Shown: one piece after another, positions 16,870 to 26,100 of the stretch
How the letters are laid out: the number at the start of each line of letters is the position of its first letter
Numbering within the stretch: the first letter of the stretch is position 1
Translations under genes and position numbers: made by a program
Source: Frankia tisae
Lineage (GTDB): Bacteria; Actinomycetota; Actinomycetes; Frankiales; Frankiaceae
Assembly: GCF_025403405.1 (NCBI RefSeq)
Contig: NZ_JANEZT010000012.1
Span: 1 to 38,728 of the forward strand
Reading direction: 5' to 3'
Length of the DNA: 38,728 bases
The notes under the pieces: model-generated
The model's database searches: none
What the model was told of the DNA's origin: nothing
The model's input: the letters and a program-made list of their open reading frames with translations, nothing else

Positions 16870-17784
16870 GTGCCTGTCACGGGTTACGAGCTCACCCACC
16901 TGCAGATGCTCGAGGCCGAGGCCATCCACATCTTCCGCGAGGTGGCGGCGGAGTTCGAGCGTCCCGCGCTGCTGTTCAGCGGCGGGAAGGACTCGATCGT
17001 CATGCTGCGGGTGGCCGAGAAGGCGTTCTGGCCCGCGAAGCTGCCCTTCCCGTTGCTGCACATCGACACCGGCCACAACTTTGACGAGGTGCTGGCGTTC
17101 CGGGACCGCCGCGCGACCGAGCTCGGCGCCCGACTGGTGGTCGGCTCCGTGCAGGCGGCGATCGACGGTGGTGAACTCACCGAGGACACCCGGCCCGGGG
17201 CGTCGCGCAACCAGCTGCAGACCCCGGTGCTGCTCGACTCGATCACGGACAACCGGTTCGACGCCGTGTTCGGCGGTGCCCGGCGCGACGAGGAGAAGGC
17301 CCGGGCCAAGGAGCGGGTGTACTCCTTCCGTGACGAGTTCGGCCAGTGGGATCCCAAGAACCAGCGCCCCGAGCTGTGGTCGCTCTACAACGGCCGGCAC
17401 CGCCCCGGCGAGCACATCCGGGTCTTCCCGCTGTCGAACTGGACCGAGCTGGACATCTGGCGCTACATCGCCCAGGAGCGCCTGGAGATCCCCTCGATCT
17501 ACTACGCGCACAGCCGCGAGACCTTCGAGCGTGACGGCATGCTGCTCGCGGTCACCCCGCTGACCCAGCCGCGTGTCGGCGAGGCCGTGGTGCCGCGCCA
17601 GGTCCGCTACCGCACGGTCGGTGACATCACCTGCACCGGCGCGGTCGAGTCGACCGCGGCGACCGTCGACGAGGTCATCGCCGAGGTCGCGGCGACGCGG
17701 ATCACCGAGCGGGGCGCGACCCGGGCCGACGACCGGGTCAGCGAGGCGGCGATGGAGGACCGAAAGCGGGAGGGGTACTTCTGA
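16870..17784 (+). CDS. cysD: Sulfate adenylyltransferase subunit 2
   Basis: The catalytic subunit of heterodimeric ATP sulfurylase, forming APS from sulfate and ATP with energy from CysN. The PP-loop SGGKDS is at residues 37-42. The GGARRDEEKARAKERVYSFRD segment and a C-terminus ending in RKREGYF are characteristic of CysD. The GTG at 16870 is preceded by GAGGGG at correct spacing and gives 304 residues, the normal family length; the longer frame back to 16663 overlaps the end of cysQ and looks non-coding. The stop overlaps the cysN start by one base (TGATG), so translation is coupled. Confidence 0.96.
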   Translation: MPVTGYELTHLQMLEAEAIHIFREVAAEFERPALLFSGGKDSIVMLRVAEKAFWPAKLPFPLLHIDTGHNFDEVLAFRDRRATELGARLVVGSVQAAIDGGELTEDTRPGASRNQLQTPVLLDSITDNRFDAVFGGARRDEEKARAKERVYSFRDEFGQWDPKNQRPELWSLYNGRHRPGEHIRVFPLSNWTELDIWRYIAQERLEIPSIYYAHSRETFERDGMLLAVTPLTQPRVGEAVVPRQVRYRTVGDITCTGAVESTAATVDEVIAEVAATRITERGATRADDRVSEAAMEDRKREGYF

Positions 17785-19028
17785 TGGCCGAGCTGCTGCG
17801 TGTCGCGACCGCGGGGTCGGTCGACGACGGGAAGTCGACGTTGATCGGCCGGCTCCTCTACGACACGAAGTCGCTGTTCACCGACCAGCTCGCCGCCGTC
17901 GAGCGGACCAGCCGGGAGCGCGGCGACGGCTACGTCGACCTCGCGCTGCTCACCGACGGCCTGCGGGCCGAGCGGGAGCAGGGCATCACCATCGACGTCG
18001 CCTACCGCTACTTCGCCACCCCGCGGCGGACGTTCATCCTCGCGGACACCCCGGGGCACGTGCAGTACACCCGCAACATGGTCACCGGTGCCTCGACCGC
18101 CGACCTCGCGCTACTGCTCGTGGACGCGCGCAAGGGCATCGTCGAGCAGACCCGCCGGCACGCGTTCCTGGCGTCGCTGCTGCGGGTACCCCACCTGGTG
18201 CTCTGCGTGAACAAGATGGACCTCGTCGACTTCGATCGGGAAGTCTTCGAGAAGATCAAGGAAGATTTCCGGCGCTTCGCCGCAAAGCTGGAGATCGTCG
18301 ACGTCGCGACGATCCCGGTGTCCGCGCTGACCGGTGACAACGTGGTGTCCCGCTCGCCGAGCACGCCCTGGTATGACGGCAGCTCGTTGCTGCACCACCT
18401 GGAGGAGCTGCACATCGCCTCCGACCGCAACCTGATCGACGTGCGGTTCCCGGTGCAGTGGGTGGTCCGGCCGCGCAGCGAGGAGCTGCACGACTACCGC
18501 GGCTACGCCGGCCAGGTCGCCGGCGGCGTGATCAAGCCCGGCGACGACGTCATCGTGCTGCCGTCCGGGCTGACGTCGCGGGTCGCCGGGATCGACACCT
18601 ACGACGGGCCGGTCGACGAGGCGTTTCCCCCGATGTCGGTCATCGTCCGCCTGGAGGACGACCTCGACGTCTCCCGCGGAGACATGATCGCGCGGCCGAA
18701 CAACCAGCCCACGGTCGGGCAGGACCTCCACCTCATGGTCTCCTGGATGGTCGACGCGCCCCTGCGCCGGCGCGCCCGGGTTGGGATCAAGCACACCACC
18801 CGGTCGGTGCGGGCGATGGTCACCGACGTCTCCTACCGCGTCGACATCGACACGCTGCACCGCGACGAGACCGTCGACTCGCTGGGCCTCAACGACATCG
18901 GCCGGATCGCCCTGCGGACGACCTCGCCACTGTGCTACGACCCGTACCGCCGTAACCGCAACACGGGCAGCGTGCTGCTCATCGACGAGGTAAGCGGAAC
19001 CACCCTCGGCGCCGGGATGATCCTCTGA
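17784..19028 (+). CDS. cysN: Sulfate adenylyltransferase subunit 1 (GTPase)
   Basis: The regulatory GTPase subunit of ATP sulfurylase. GTP hydrolysis here drives the unfavourable formation of APS by CysD. G-motifs are visible: GSVDDGKST at 11-19, DTPGH at 88-92 and NKMD at 143-146, followed by two beta-barrel domains similar to EF-Tu. The protein has 414 residues and stops without a fused APS kinase, unlike many actinobacterial CysNC proteins; the kinase is supplied by the separate fusion gene at 13956-15821. It ends 36 bases from the convergent gene at 19065. Confidence 0.96.
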   Translation: MAELLRVATAGSVDDGKSTLIGRLLYDTKSLFTDQLAAVERTSRERGDGYVDLALLTDGLRAEREQGITIDVAYRYFATPRRTFILADTPGHVQYTRNMVTGASTADLALLLVDARKGIVEQTRRHAFLASLLRVPHLVLCVNKMDLVDFDREVFEKIKEDFRRFAAKLEIVDVATIPVSALTGDNVVSRSPSTPWYDGSSLLHHLEELHIASDRNLIDVRFPVQWVVRPRSEELHDYRGYAGQVAGGVIKPGDDVIVLPSGLTSRVAGIDTYDGPVDEAFPPMSVIVRLEDDLDVSRGDMIARPNNQPTVGQDLHLMVSWMVDAPLRRRARVGIKHTTRSVRAMVTDVSYRVDIDTLHRDETVDSLGLNDIGRIALRTTSPLCYDPYRRNRNTGSVLLIDEVSGTTLGAGMIL

Positions 19029-19064
19029 TCGAGCGGTGGACCTGCCCGTTCTCCCACCGGATCG

Positions 19065-21359
19065 TCAACTGTTCGGCCGCAGCGCCTCGTCCGGCGGGAT
19101 CCGCGCCTCGCCGAGCGCCGCTGCCCCGGCGAGGATGGGCAGCCGGTCGTTGTTGGCGACCAGTGCCGGACTCTCCAGCCAGGCCAGGTACGCGCCTCGT
19201 TGCGCCGGGGTCATCGCCGCGGCCGGTCGGGGACTGCCCGCCGTGTCGAGGAAATCCGTCGCCGGACCGGTGATGTATCCGTCGGTGTGCGGATCCCCGG
19301 TGTACACCCGTCGCCGCCCGTCGCCGCCGGTCACCGCGATCGGTCGTAGCGGGTCCCCGGCGCGGCGCGCCCAGAGCTGGCGGGCGCTCGCCTCGTAGGC
19401 CGCGGCCCACTGCGGGCCGACCCGCGATGCCTCCCGCAGCTGGGCGAGGATCCACGCCGGCCGGACGGTGGACACGTCGCGGTAGCGCTCCCGCATGAGG
19501 GCCTCAACCATGTCCACCGTCACCCCGACGCCGAGATGGACGAATGTGGCGGCCGGATCCGTCGGGTCGATCGACGTGGCCACCGTGCCGAGCAGGTCGA
19601 GGATCACCGCCTGTCGCCGACGGTGGGCCGACCCGGCTTGCGCATGCTCGCGTAGCACCGCGTCGACGGCGTCGCCGAGGGCGCCGGCGAAGAACGCCTG
19701 CGCCCGAGCACCTCGCAGGTAGCCCAGCGCCCGCGGGCTCGACGGGTAGCCGCCGCCCGTGGCATTCCAGCCCCGCGTGCGCCCCGCCACCCGCTCGTCG
19801 AGCCCGGCCGCGTAGGCCGCGGCATCCCGACCGAGCAGCCCGGCGAGCGCACCGCCGCGCAGGCATTCCCGCAGCAATGCCCGCCACGCCGCGACCGGGA
19901 CCTCCCGAGCGGCGGGTGCCGCCGCCGGCGGGGAGACCGGCCCGGGAACGACCGCCGTCACCGCGTCGTACATCTCCTCCCGGTACGTCCGCAGCGCGGG
20001 GACGAGAGCGGCGCGCAGGTGCAGCGGCAGTGCCGGCCCGTCGGCGGCGTGGACGGCCCCGGCGAGGCGGGCGACGAAGTCCGCCGAGCCGCGCGGATCC
20101 GCCTGCCGCGCCGCCGGACCGCCGGCCGCGGCGATCAGCCCGGACCAGGCCCGCCCGGTTGCGTCGTCGAGCCCGACGGCTACCGGTAGCCCCAGCTCCG
20201 CGATGGCGGCGCCGCCCAGGACCGCCTCGACGTACCGCGTGGTGAACCGGGCCGCCAGCGCCGGTTCGGCGGCGATCGCGGCCAGCAACGCGCCCCGGTA
20301 CCCGCGGTCCGCCGTCGCGCGGAGCACCGTGCCCACGACCTGACCGGGCGCCGGCGCCCGGCCGGCCGCCGGTGCACCGGGTTCCGGTGGCCCGATCCCG
20401 GGGCCGAAGGCCAGCCGGCCCAGCCGGTCGAGTAACGCGCCGTCGACGTGGCCGACCGCCAGCAACGGGGTCAGCAGCACGGTCTCGGCGTGGTCGAGGC
20501 GTCCCCGGGTGTTGAACCGGCCCAGCCAGGAGTCGTCGAGCGACCGGCCGCGGGTATAAGCGGCAAACGTCCGGCCGAGAACGCCCTCGGCGTCCCGCCG
20601 GTCCACCCCGGACGGCAGCGCCGGCCGGTTGACCATCGGCCCACGGGCCCGTCCGGAGACGATGGTGAGCAGCTGCGCGAGCCCGGTCGGCCCGAGCGCG
20701 TCGTAGAAGCCGGCGATGAAGCCGGGGTCGCCGGCTTGCGCGCCCAGCAGGCCCAGCACTTCCTGCAGGCTGGCCGATGGTGCGCCGCGACCCGCCGGTG
20801 ATCCCAGCCGCCGCCCGGCGCGGGGATCGGTCGCGCGGGCCGGGTGCCCGCCCGCGCCCGCCGGCCCGACGCCGGACAACAGCGACCGGGCCGCGGCCCG
20901 GCCTGCGGCGGCTGCTGCCGCTCCTGCGCGCACAGTGTCGGGAACGGCCTCGGTCTCGCCCCTGGAGGTGGCCTCGGTGCCGAGGGCGGGTCGGGCATCG
21001 AGGAGCGCTGGTGCGCGGAGCACGGCCGGCGCGATGACAGCTGCCGTCGCGGCGAAGGACCGCTCCGCATCGTCGGCGCTCTCCGCCAGCGCGAGCCGGC
21101 GGCGCAGCATCGTGGCGTCGGCATCGAGCTCGTCGCCGAGCCGGGCCAGTCGAGCCGCCCAACCGGCCGGGCCGCCCACCTGCGCCAAGGCGTGGGCGAC
21201 CGTCCGCGCCCCGGAGTGCAGAGCCTCGCCGGCAGCCCGCACCGCAGCCGCAAGCGGGCGGAGCCGGACGGGATCGAGGACCACGCGGTCCCCGCCCGCA
21301 CCGGACCCGGGGGGTAGGGCCACAGCGGCGAGGTGGACGCCGGCACCGAGGCTCACCAC
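19065..21359 (-). CDS. Large uncharacterised protein paired with a WXG protein (DUF6571-like)
   Basis: A 764-residue Ala/Gly-rich protein with no signal peptide or clear membrane helix. I do not recognise a catalytic domain. Segments such as DPGFIAGFYDALGPTGLAQLLTIVSG and a C-terminal part with YEASARQLWARR and TDGYITGPATDFLDTAG recall large actinobacterial proteins encoded directly after small WXG proteins (the DUF6571 kind), but I cannot confirm this. The chosen GTG at 21359 starts just after the WXG gene stop (21365), implying coupled translation; the same frame runs upstream to 21527 but would overlap that gene. Pairing suggests a type VII-exported or WXG-scaffolded protein, possibly a toxin or surface factor. 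No secretion genes (EccC etc.) are in the window. Confidence 0.65.
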   Translation of the reverse strand: MVSLGAGVHLAAVALPPGSGAGGDRVVLDPVRLRPLAAAVRAAGEALHSGARTVAHALAQVGGPAGWAARLARLGDELDADATMLRRRLALAESADDAERSFAATAAVIAPAVLRAPALLDARPALGTEATSRGETEAVPDTVRAGAAAAAAGRAAARSLLSGVGPAGAGGHPARATDPRAGRRLGSPAGRGAPSASLQEVLGLLGAQAGDPGFIAGFYDALGPTGLAQLLTIVSGRARGPMVNRPALPSGVDRRDAEGVLGRTFAAYTRGRSLDDSWLGRFNTRGRLDHAETVLLTPLLAVGHVDGALLDRLGRLAFGPGIGPPEPGAPAAGRAPAPGQVVGTVLRATADRGYRGALLAAIAAEPALAARFTTRYVEAVLGGAAIAELGLPVAVGLDDATGRAWSGLIAAAGGPAARQADPRGSADFVARLAGAVHAADGPALPLHLRAALVPALRTYREEMYDAVTAVVPGPVSPPAAAPAAREVPVAAWRALLRECLRGGALAGLLGRDAAAYAAGLDERVAGRTRGWNATGGGYPSSPRALGYLRGARAQAFFAGALGDAVDAVLREHAQAGSAHRRRQAVILDLLGTVATSIDPTDPAATFVHLGVGVTVDMVEALMRERYRDVSTVRPAWILAQLREASRVGPQWAAAYEASARQLWARRAGDPLRPIAVTGGDGRRRVYTGDPHTDGYITGPATDFLDTAGSPRPAAAMTPAQRGAYLAWLESPALVANNDRLPILAGAAALGEARIPPDEALRPNS

Positions 21360-21364
21360 CGGCG

Positions 21365-21649
21365 TCAGCCGATCGCCCGCGGCGGGGCGCCGGGCGCCGT
21401 CGGCGCTCCGGCCGGGCCCGAGCGGGCCTGCTCGCAGACCAGCAGGCAACGGTCGAGCAGGGCGGTCGCCTCGGCGGCGAGGCGCCGCATCTGGTCGGCC
21501 CACAGCTGCGCCGCCCGGCCGTCCCACGCGCCGGCGCCGGTGGCCGCGACCCGGTCCAGGGCGGCCGTCACCTCCCGCCGGGTGCGCGCCACCGCGCCGA
21601 GCGCGCCGGCCGCCGTCGTCCGGGCTTCATCGGGGATCGTCATCCGCAT
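21365..21649 (-). CDS. WXG100-like small helical protein
   Basis: A 94-residue, mostly helical protein. W42-D43-G44 fits the WxG turn, placed between two amphipathic helices (TAAGALGAVARTRREVTAALDRV and AAQLWADQMRRLAAEATALLDRC). This is the fold of ESX/type VII substrates and of the N-terminal domains that pair with their effectors. Start choices ATG 21649 or ATG 21643 differ by two residues, and neither has a strong ribosome-binding site. The gene lies directly upstream of the 764-residue partner with five bases between. I am confident it is a real gene of WXG type; export is not shown. Confidence 0.65.
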   Translation of the reverse strand: MRMTIPDEARTTAAGALGAVARTRREVTAALDRVAATGAGAWDGRAAQLWADQMRRLAAEATALLDRCLLVCEQARSGPAGAPTAPGAPPRAIG

Positions 21650-21726
21650 ACCACCACCGTCGGGTCAGGTTCGGTGCGGCGACGCTAACAACGCGGCGCA
21701 GAGTCGTGCCGCTCCTTATCGGATCC

Positions 21727-21765
21727 TGTGGACGACGGCTGTGGGAATCGTCGGCCTGTGGATAA
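21727..21765. promoter_or_regulatory. Cluster of three DnaA-box-like motifs
   Basis: TGTGGATAA at 21757-21765 is, on the minus strand, the exact consensus DnaA box TTATCCACA. Two further TGTGG motifs lie close by, TGTGGACGA at 21727-21735 (one mismatch from the high-GC form TGTGGACAA) and TGTGGGAAT at 21740-21748. They occupy the 237-base gap upstream of the WXG gene. No dnaA, dnaN or gyr gene is near, so this is not the chromosomal origin. Confidence 0.45.
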
Positions 21766-21886
21766 AACGCGGCCACCACCGACTCCGCTTCACCGGGAGC
21801 CGGCTCCGTGAAACATCATGATCGCTGGGGTCGGCGGCCGGCGCGCTGGCCGCGCCGGTGTGTTCGACCCTGCGCCGCGGACGGGA

Positions 21887-23113
21887 TCATTCGGTCCCGC
21901 CGTACATCGCCCGGCCGCGGAACTCCCGTGCGTCGTTGCGGTAGTAGGGGCGCAGTTCCCGGATCACCTCGCCTACCCGGCCCGGACACACCACGCGCAG
22001 GTCACCGTCGCCGAGGGTGAACCGCCGGACGTCGGCGTACCGACCGGAGATCGCAGTCAGCTGACGTGGGATGCCCGGATCCTCCCGTTGGAGTTCGTCG
22101 ACGGCGCGGACGACCTCGGCCCGCACCGTGGCCAGCGCCTCGGCCCACCAGCTTCCCGGGGCGGGCAGCGGCCAGGTGTAGACGGAGGCGACCAGCTCGT
22201 GGATGCCGAGCAGTTGGGTCACGACTTTCTCCGCGTCGTCCAGATCCAGTCGGAGATACCGCAGATGGTTCAGGAACGCCGTGCGGTACTGGGATCGGTG
22301 GTCGCCGTGCCCACGCAGGGACACCCCGACGGCGGGGGGCGCGACACTGGAATGGGCGCAGTACAGCTCGTCGTCGAGGTCGACCAGGCGAAGCACGGCA
22401 CTGGCCGTCGCCGCGAGCGTCTCGAACCGGGCGAGTCCGTCCGGCCCCAGCCGCTCCTGCACATCCGCTGCCACGCTGACCAGGTCGAGCGCCTGGGCCA
22501 GCGGCTCGCGCCAGGCGGGGCCCAGCGCATCGAGAGTCCGGACGGCCAGTTCGGCCTCCTGGTCGGACGGCAGCCGCACCATGGTGCAGCGTAGCCAGAC
22601 GGGGAAGGCGGCCTCCCCGACGGGGGGCGTCAGACCCAGTGCGTCGAGCGGAGATGAGCTCAGGAGATCGCGCATGAATGCGTCGAAAGGCGTGGCGGAT
22701 GCGTCGCCATCAGCGGCGGTCCTGGCCGGCCCGAGGCCGGTGGGCTCCTGCCCGCTGTGGCCGGAGTCGGTGGGGTCCGTCGGGTCGGTGGGTGCCGGGT
22801 GCGAGCGGCCCCGGCGGCCCGCGCGCAGGATCTCTTCCACCTCGCCGATGGCACCCTCCCACACCTTGGCGTTCTCCCGGACCGACGCGCTGGTCAGGGC
22901 GTGCCACGCCTGACGAATCGCCGCCCCGGTCTCGGCCGCGGCCGGATCGGTGTCCGCCCGCGCGAGGAGCAGGGGCAGATACCGCAACGTCACGAGCGGT
23001 TCGTCCTCCCCGTCCGCGCCGCGGGCACGGCCGCCTCCGTCGAGGGAGTAGACGGTCCCCGGGCCGTCAGGCCTGCCGGCTCGATCGGGACCGCCGGCCG
23101 CCGCTGTCTGCAT
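21887..23113 (-). CDS. Unrecognised protein, last gene of the NTPase operon
   Basis: A 408-residue protein I do not recognise. It has no signal peptide or membrane segment. An N-terminal helical part (LVTLRYLPLLLARADTDPAAAETG, then VWEGAIGEVEEILRAG) is followed by a low-complexity Pro/Thr/Asp linker at about residues 103-135 and a conserved-looking helical C-terminal half (LRCTMVRLPSDQEAELAVRTL, YRTAFLNHLRYLRLDLDDAEK). The ATG at 23113 has AAAGG six bases upstream. It lies 77 bases after the ASKHA ATPase gene on the same strand, with a tandem repeat and hairpin between. Its position suggests an adaptor or partner of the ATPase/GTPase pair. No enzymatic motif was found. Confidence 0.7.
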   Translation of the reverse strand: MQTAAAGGPDRAGRPDGPGTVYSLDGGGRARGADGEDEPLVTLRYLPLLLARADTDPAAAETGAAIRQAWHALTSASVRENAKVWEGAIGEVEEILRAGRRGRSHPAPTDPTDPTDSGHSGQEPTGLGPARTAADGDASATPFDAFMRDLLSSSPLDALGLTPPVGEAAFPVWLRCTMVRLPSDQEAELAVRTLDALGPAWREPLAQALDLVSVAADVQERLGPDGLARFETLAATASAVLRLVDLDDELYCAHSSVAPPAVGVSLRGHGDHRSQYRTAFLNHLRYLRLDLDDAEKVVTQLLGIHELVASVYTWPLPAPGSWWAEALATVRAEVVRAVDELQREDPGIPRQLTAISGRYADVRRFTLGDGDLRVVCPGRVGEVIRELRPYYRNDAREFRGRAMYGGTE

Positions 23114-23127
23114 CGCATACCTTTCGT

Positions 23128-23159
23128 CGTCGTGGCGTCGTGGCGTCGTGGCGTCGTGG
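23128..23159. repeat. Intergenic tandem repeat, 8-bp unit x4
   Basis: CGTCGTGG is repeated four times without error. The last copy pairs with CCACGAC at 23169-23175, giving a 7-bp stem with a 9-base loop between the ASKHA gene and the next gene of the operon, which could attenuate or process the transcript. Confidence 0.85.
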
Positions 23160-23190
23160 GGTCCCGCGCCACGACGGGCCTGCCCAGCCG

Positions 23191-26100
23191 TCAGTGCGTG
23201 CCGTTGAAGGGGTAGAGGTCCGCGTCGAAGTCCTGCACCGTCGGGCTCATCGGCACGGTGAGCACCGCGCCCGGGCGCAGTTCGACCTCGGCGAGGTCTC
23301 GGGCCGCCAGGTACTCCGGCCAGCCGAGGTGGATCCGGGCCCGTCCCGTCGCGTCCAGCGACAGCAGGTGGACCGCTCCCGGCGCCGCCTCAACCGGTGG
23401 GACGGCCAGCTCGCCGAGTGTCTCGGGCGCCCCCTCCGGTGGCAGCGCGACCAGTTCCCAGAACCCGGTCCGGCCCGGCGGCGGCAGCGGGATCCGGGAC
23501 AGCACGCCCCGCACCAGGCGCCCGGGCTGCTCGGCCGGTTCGCGCGGGGCGACAAGGACGAAGGTCTCCGGGAAGGCGCTCGACGCATCGACCGGCACGG
23601 GCAGGACGAGCGTGCCCGCCTTCCGCGCGTCCTGCCCCTTCGCGACGGCGACAATCGGCCAGGGCCATCCGGTGATCTTCCGTTCCCCGGAGGTCGACCC
23701 GAAGTGTCGGTGGTTACCGCCGCCGGAGGTGGAGGGCAGGGCGGCGCCCACGTCCACACCCGGTCCCTCGACCTTGATGTGGCCCCGACCGAGGCTGAGG
23801 TTGACCGACGCGCGCAGACCGTCGTCGACGACGACCTGCATGAGTACCCGGGGACCGTGGTGCTGGGAGCTACCCGCCCACCTCTCGCCCGTCACGTCGT
23901 GGCCGCCCGCATGATCCCTGACCCGGAAACGGGCCCACTGGATCGGCACGGTGGCGTCGATCGGCCGGAACAGTTCCACGTCGTTGCGCAGCTCCATCCA
24001 GCGGGACCGCGCGGACGGCCGGGTGCCCGCCACGCCGCACACCAGCGGGTCGCCCATGCGCAGCACCCGATCCGGCCCGCCGATCGCGCCGACGAGGTCG
24101 AACGAGCACGGCAGCCTGGTAACCAGCGTGTTGGTCTCGATCTGCAGGCCGGTGCGCAACGCGACCCGGTCGACGCCGCTGTCGTCCGCCTGGGCGTACC
24201 GGACGCTGTGACCGAACCCGACCGCCCAGGCCACCCCCATCGACACGGCCTCCTTGGCGGACCGTTCCTCGACGACGACCGCGTCCTCGTTCCAGACCAG
24301 CGGGGTGCCCTCCCGCAGGTCGGTGACGGCCAACCGGTCGACGACGGCCTGGCGCACCATGGGCATGCCGCTCGTGCGCCCGCACAACGCGATCTGGTCC
24401 AGGGCCAGGGCATCGTCGGGAGCTGCGCTGAACACGCCCACGACGAGGTCGGCCGCGATCTGCGCCGCCCGGTCGACGACCGGGCGGACGACGCGGGCGA
24501 AGTCCGCCGGGGACAGGTGCAGTTCGATCGCGGGCGCGTCGGCGAACTGCGCGGGCAGATCGACGAGGGTCTGCGCGTTCGGGATGGGATACGGCTTGCC
24601 CATGACCCGATCCCGCGCGCCCAGGGCCTTCTTCGCCTGTTCCGCCTCATCCCACAGCTTGGCGAACACGGCGGCCCGCTGCGCCCCGTGCGTCGGGACC
24701 AGCCTGTCCAGCTCCCGACGCACCGCGCCGGGGACGGGCTTGGCCGCGCCCTGGTCGAGGATGCGCGCGGCGAACGACCGGTGGCCACCAGGTGCCGCGG
24801 CATTCTCGGGCCCGTGCCCGCCGTCCGTCCCGGCCTTCCAGGCGAGCAGCTCGTCGGCGATCAGTGCCTTGATCCAGTACAGCACGCGCAGGGTCAGATA
24901 GTTGCCGCCGAGCTGAGGATGCCCGGTGGCGCCGAGTACCTCGGGTCGCAGCTCGAAGCGGCGGCCGTAGGCATCGGCCTCGATCTCGGTGAGGTTGAGG
25001 CGGACCAGTGCGATGTCGGTGGTACCGCCGCCGATGTCGATGACGAGGATGATCCGCCGCCAGCGCCCGCCCCCGCCGCCGGTGCGCACCGGATGCGCGC
25101 CGGCCCGCAGCAGCTCGGCGCCGAGCTCCTCACTGGCTCCCACCGTGAGCATCGTGAAGTACAGCGCGGCGCCCACGCCCTCGTCGAAGGTGCTGTCGCC
25201 GGTGTCCGCGTCCCGGCCGGTGACCGGGTCGCGAAACGCGCGGCCGACCACCGCCATGAGGTGTTCGCGCACGTCCGGCGGCATCATCGTGGGGTAGGTG
25301 ACGACGATGCGCCCGCGTAGCTGGCGCCGCTTCTCCTCGGTGTCGATCGTCCTCGTGATGCGGGGGTCGCGGGCCGCGAAGTCCTCCAGCGGGTTGCGCA
25401 GCGCGGCGAACGCCCTCTCGACGAGGTCAGCCGAGGTGTGCTTGGCCGCGGCCCGCTGGGCGTCCGCGTCGAGCTGGCGGAACTCGGCCAGCGAGTCCAG
25501 CCGGGGCGGGGCACCGAGGTTGCGGAACTCCGACTTGAGACCGCGCACGGTGACCTCGACGCCGGGTGGCGGAACCTCCCGGTGCCACAGCCGGAGGTCG
25601 AGCCGGCGCAGGTCGGTGATGTGCACGGCGCTGGACAGGGTGCTGTACGTGTCATCGTCGGCGGAGTACGTCACCGGGAACATGCCGGTCAGGTCGCGGG
25701 GTGGTACGGCGAACGCCGCGCGGAAACAGTCGTCGCGTAGCCGGGCCAGGGCCCGGACGGCCGGGGAGTCGGCCTGGCGCGCCACCACCTCGACGGCCGC
25801 GGCCACGCTGCTGACAACGGCCTGGTTGTCGTCCATCCCGTCGGCGAGGAAGGCCGCGATGTCGGCCAGGTCCCGGCTCTCCCCTCGCGCGCCGAGCTCC
25901 TCGGCCAGCCGCGCGCGCAGCGTCGCCCACGCGTCGACCTCCACCTCGGCCGGCGCCTCGGCGCTCAGCAGGGTCGCGAACTCCTTCGCCAGCACTTCGG
26001 CCTGGTGGTAGTCGATCGGGGTGGTGAGGTCCACCTTGTCCCGGTAGCTCATCGTCGCCGTGATCGCCGTCGTCCCGAAGTCGATGACGGTGAAGCCGAT

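Noticed and set aside
21727-21765. Chromosomal replication origin
   Set aside because: Only three box-like motifs and none of the usual neighbours (dnaA, dnaN, recF, gyrB, rpmH).
23128-23159. CRISPR array
   Set aside because: Units of 8 bp abut without spacers; this is a simple tandem repeat. The other repeats in the window are likewise spacer-free.
22678-25320. 880-residue plus-strand frame
   Set aside because: Opposite the ASKHA and 408-residue genes; no recognisable motif.
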